Shown here piece by piece: positions 60,948-64,000 of a DNA stretch of 64,000 bases. The position numbers and the translations under genes are program-made. The stretch comes from Agapetus fuscipes. Lineage: Eukaryota > Arthropoda > Insecta > Trichoptera > Glossosomatidae. The stretch lies in NCBI GenBank assembly GCA_951799405.1, contig OX637343.1, positions 4,836,001 to 4,900,000 of the forward strand, written 5' to 3'. The notes below the pieces were generated by a model. The model saw only the letters and a list, made by a program, of their open reading frames with translations. It made no database searches and was not told the DNA's origin. How positions within the stretch are numbered: the first letter of the stretch is position 1; each line of letters starts with the position of its first letter.

Positions 60948-61447
60948 CTGCAACATGTAAAAGAGAACTAAATTAAATGTTTTTGATCGACAAAGTTTGG
61001 AAGGAGGTCTCTTTCAAATGTTGCGCAGTCCCTATACAATGGACTTCCGATAAAAATAAAGAGGGATATGAAAAATAAACAACAAAATGATGCAATAAAG
61101 GCTTATTTCTTAGAGTCCTTTTACAATGATGCTGTACCAGTGGGATGATTATGTTTTATTTTGGGTATGAGACGCTAATTCTCTTCTGTCTTTGTTTGTT
61201 TCAGTAATTGTTATTTTATCAATAATTTTTTAATTATATTATATGGCTAGTTTTAAGTATTATGTAAGAGTATAAGTCCTAAGTCCCAAATGAGTTTTTG
61301 TAACTCCTGGGAAATATAATTTGTTATAATATTATTTTAATAAAGAATTTAAAAAAAAAACAATTAAAATCTGTCTGTGGTACATACCCTAAAAAATGGC
61401 AAGAATAACCTGTCTTCAGAGCTGCTAACTCAAATTAATTCCTGCAA

Positions 61448-61712
61448 TAGTCGGTGTTATGGCCGAGGGGTCCAAGTGGTCTGATATTTCTAGCGTGTTT
61501 GGAATAGAATAACGTTGGTTCGATCCCTGCTTGGGTCATTTGACCATAACTTTGACCCTGGTTCAACAGATGTCATTGGGTAATTATTATTTAATAATTC
61601 ATTAAAATAAACAATAATGATTTATTAATTGATGATATTAAAACCTGTTTCTGGCCACGCAGAATAGGTTGGTGAATTGCATTCCTCTTCACAAATCTAT
61701 TTAAAAACAAAT
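61448..61712 (+). mobile_element. SINE-D copy, full length
   Basis: TCGGTGTTATGGCCGAGGGG, B box GGTTCGATCCC, TTTGACCCTGGTTCAACAG, TGTTTCTGGCCACGC and ATTCCTCTTCACAAATC. Confidence 0.8.
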
Positions 61713-61737
61713 AAAAAAATAGTAATGCTTTTTTCCA

Positions 61738-62205
61738 TTGACTTATGATATCTGTGGACTATAAACTATTTTAACACCTACTTACGAAAATGGTCATTTG
61801 TAAGAAAGAGCACAAAGAACTTCACAGTTGCATTTCCATGTGTTTTTATTTTTATTTTCCATGTGAACAAAACTTCGGCGAATGTAAAAATGTTCCTAGA
61901 AAGTTGGTACTATTGTGAATAATAATGGCTGCCAGTGTACAGATAATAAATATTGTGATCGCTTAAATTGACGAATTTGAAAGGAAAAAGTCATTATTTT
62001 AAGATATTATGGCATGTGTTATATTGGGTGTACAAATACAAAATGCATTTGGACAAAATGGCCGTACTTCGTGTGACTACACCACTGCAACGTTTGACAG
62101 GACTGAGACTAATGGACAAAATATGTGGGCTATGATAATAATATGTATCAATGCAGTAAGTTAGTTTCTGCTCCTCTATGTTACTACTCAATGCTTTTTT
62201 CTATT
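61738..62205 (+). repeat. Rep-E copy
   Basis: GACTTATGATATCTGTGGAC to GCTCCTCTATGTTACTACTC. Close to the 46.6 kb copy. It contains a small inserted TTTTATTTTTATTTTCC duplication near 61850. Confidence 0.7.
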
Positions 62206-62267
62206 ATGTTTTGATTATTATGTTCAAAATGGGCTTCCTGTTTCGCAAATAGTAATGATAATATTTG

Positions 62268-62442
62268 GATGGTTTGTTTGGTAAGCGCTGTTTTTGTGTG
62301 AATCACACCTTAAGAGCCATCTGCAAGCTTGTTCGTCACCAATTCTCTAACCACCAATTCTCTCTTAAGCACCAATTCTCTAGCAAGACCCAGTTGCTGT
62401 AAGGCTGGATGGACTTTTGGTAAAGGTTTATGAATTTTTCAA
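62268..62442 (-). mobile_element. SINE-A fragment with internal triplication
   Basis: TGGATGGTTTGTTTGGTAAGC to AAAGGTTTATGAATTTTTC. ACCAATTCTCT is present three times (62339-62384), a local tandem expansion. Confidence 0.7.
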
Positions 62443-63015
62443 AATCTTATATTGAATAAAACAACTTTCTTGAAAAAAATCAACTTTTTTTCAGTTAGCT
62501 TTTTGTATTTGTAAAATTATTTTGTGAAATTTCAGTTGTTTGATTGTGTATTTAAATATTTTTTTATTCTGTAAAAAAGTAGGTATGTTATAAAAATAAT
62601 TGCTAAAAAATTGTGTTTCAGCTACGCAAAAAAAGTTTTAATTCGTCTCCTATAAAAAATAGATCTCAATGACATTAGTTTAGTGATTTTTCTGTTTTTA
62701 TTTTTGTATAAAAGTGGTGTGTGTATTGTGAAACAAAATAAATTACCCGAAAGTGCTTTGATGATGATGATTTCTTTATCATCCAAAACCGTGTAAATTA
62801 ATTAAACTGTAAAATCTCAAAATAAAATGATTGTGCCATGTGAAAGCCAAGAGTGGAGTCGCAGCCGGGAGCTTGTGTTAACACATGTAAATGTTTTGAA
62901 TAAATTATAACACGCGTAAAAAATACTGTGTGTGTACCAGAGACGGTTCCTGAATACTGTAAGTCAATTTATAATATTTTAAATATATATATTTTTTTTT
63001 CATAAGTTCATTAAC
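62443..63015. other. AT-rich stretch without a supported gene
   Basis: No repeat shared with the window and no frame. AATAAA-like signals on the plus strand near 62735 and 62820 are unassigned. Confidence 0.3.
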
Positions 63016-63017
63016 AT

Positions 63018-63270
63018 GCTGGTTTGGTCGAGTGAACAGGGCGTTGGCTCTCGACTTTGCGTTATTGAAACTAGCGCAAATTCGACGCCGCCTGCGCCGT
63101 GTCCTATCGACAGTGACTTTGACTCTGGTTCAGCGAATGTCAATGTTTTCGATTGGGATTCGAATGTCAGTGAATTCGTAAAAATATTAAACGATGAATT
63201 ATTAATTGATAATGTACCTGAATACTTGTTTATGGCCAGGCAAAATAAACTGTTCACAAATCTATTTTTC
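63018..63270 (+). mobile_element. SINE-D copy, diverged
   Basis: Head TGGTTTGGTCGAGTGAACAGG and AAATTCGACGCC, body TTTGACTCTGGTTCAGCG, TTATGGCCAGGCAAAATAAAC and TTCACAAATCTATTTTTC. The two opposite 85-89 codon frames are not genes. Confidence 0.65.
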
Positions 63271-63279
63271 TTTCATATT

Positions 63280-63940
63280 TTTTGATGTTGGCACATGAAT
63301 TTTAATTTAATTTTAAAATTAAAGAAGTTTTTATAAGTGCCTTTTGTGAATTTACTGTAAGTGCACTGCAGAGCCATTGCATTCACTGAAAATGCAAATA
63401 CTTTTGCACTCTCCATAGCTCTCAGATCGAGCAGGAAGTGATTTCACAATAGAAGCAAATTTTACAATAAATGCAAAAAGCCGAAACTGTACGAATCTGT
63501 CCAAAAATTGTCTGAAAAAAGCCGATCCAAAAGGTTGATTATGACCTCTGAGTCTCCCTGCTGCCCTCTACTGTGTAAACCTTGCCGGTATTTTATTTTT
63601 GATTTGAGATAAATCTGCGTTGCGTAAAGCTGTAAAACAAGAAGCTGGCGTAAATACTCAAAACGTAACGTCTCTAGATAATAATTTTACACAACTAATT
63701 AATATTGTTACTCAAAAAATGATTTAAAAAATGGAGTAGGCGGTGGAAACTAATTGTTGGGTGTCTGTCACTGTGTCCGAGGTCAACACGAGAAACGCGC
63801 AATGTTTTAAAAATAGTCTTAACACTTATTTCATCGTGGATACTGATTATAAACGACTATGGAAAATAATGGCGGTTAATGTGTAATGTTGGCAGCTAAA
63901 ACTAAGGCTTTAAATTTTTCAATTCTAATTTTTATTGACA
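63280..63940. other. No supported gene
   Basis: 63572-63608 is a small SINE-B remnant (GTAAACCTTGCCGGTATTTTA). The rest is unassigned. Confidence 0.4.
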
Positions 63941-63942
63941 TT

Positions 63943-64000
63943 GTTCCTTGATTTATAGGTTAGTATGAGGCTGACCACCCATGCTGTAGAACGAGGTTCA
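63943..64000 (+). repeat. Rep-C start, cut by the window edge
   Basis: TTCCTTGATTTATAGGTTAG to CACCCATGCTGTAGAACG. Confidence 0.75.

Noticed and set aside
63000..63285. Overlapping 85- and 89-codon frames
   Set aside because: Both are readings of a SINE-D copy.

Overview
This window is AT-rich animal nuclear DNA. It has spliced genes with GT-AG introns, almost no long open frames, and dense interspersed repeats. An arthropod is the best guess: there is an R1-clade LINE (a clade known mainly from arthropods), RTE-like and CR1/L2-like LINEs, and a 5S-like sequence of arthropod type. The species cannot be named from the sequence.

Two host genes can be reconstructed. (1) A nanos-family gene on the + strand, 11404-14772. 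A short 5' exon is followed by three coding exons. The initiator ATG appears to be split by an intron (A at 11467, TG at 11885-11886). The predicted protein is 370 aa: a low-complexity Ser-rich N-terminal region, a Lys-rich linker and a C-terminal double CCHC Nanos zinc finger. Two Pumilio-type TGTAAATA sites lie at the stop codon and in the 3' UTR. (2) The 3' part of a long coiled-coil gene on the - strand, 60947 down to 38004. Thirteen exons join in perfect phase into 554 residues plus a stop; the 5' end lies beyond the right edge. A third, small two-exon gene (- strand, 28690-28215, 66 aa) is weaker.

Most of the rest is repeats, named here for convenience. SINE-A: tRNA-derived head with a Thr(CGT)-like anticodon loop. 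SINE-B: a second tRNA-derived SINE. A-B: a recurrent dimer of the two. Rep-C: about 250 bp, often ending in ATTAG pentamers. SINE-D: head like a class II tRNA with a long variable arm. Rep-E: about 500 bp, unclassified. MITE-G: terminal-inverted-repeat element with a CTTGAAGGTAAAACTG-like end. Rep-H: foldback at the left edge and at 60.5 kb. LINE remnants lie at 3.9-4.7, 5.2, 13.9, 24.7, 25-26.8, 28.8-30.8, 44.6, 53.6-54.5 and 54.7-55.9 kb. hAT-type elements with visible 8-bp target duplications lie at 18.8-20.2, 32.0 and 52.2 kb.

Layout: 0.5-10 kb is a nested pile of SINE/Rep-C/MITE-G copies with LINE tails. 11.4-14.8 kb is nanos, followed directly by two near-perfect foldback MITEs. 15.9-21.4 kb holds three foldback elements carrying hammerhead-ribozyme-like cores on both strands, a 23-unit 17-bp minisatellite studded with CACGTG, and a nested hAT element. 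22-31 kb is SINEs, a 5S-like sequence fused to SINE-A, and two large LINEs. 31-38 kb is mainly AT-rich DNA and DNA transposons. 38-61 kb is the coiled-coil gene, whose introns are filled with repeats. 61-64 kb is repeats again.

The points most worth a second look are the hammerhead-like foldback cluster, the dimeric SINE and its 3' tail shared with a resident LINE, the split nanos start codon with its Pumilio sites, the five-fold tandem repeat across a splice donor of the coiled-coil gene, and the 1-kb element full of GTCGTATAA motifs.
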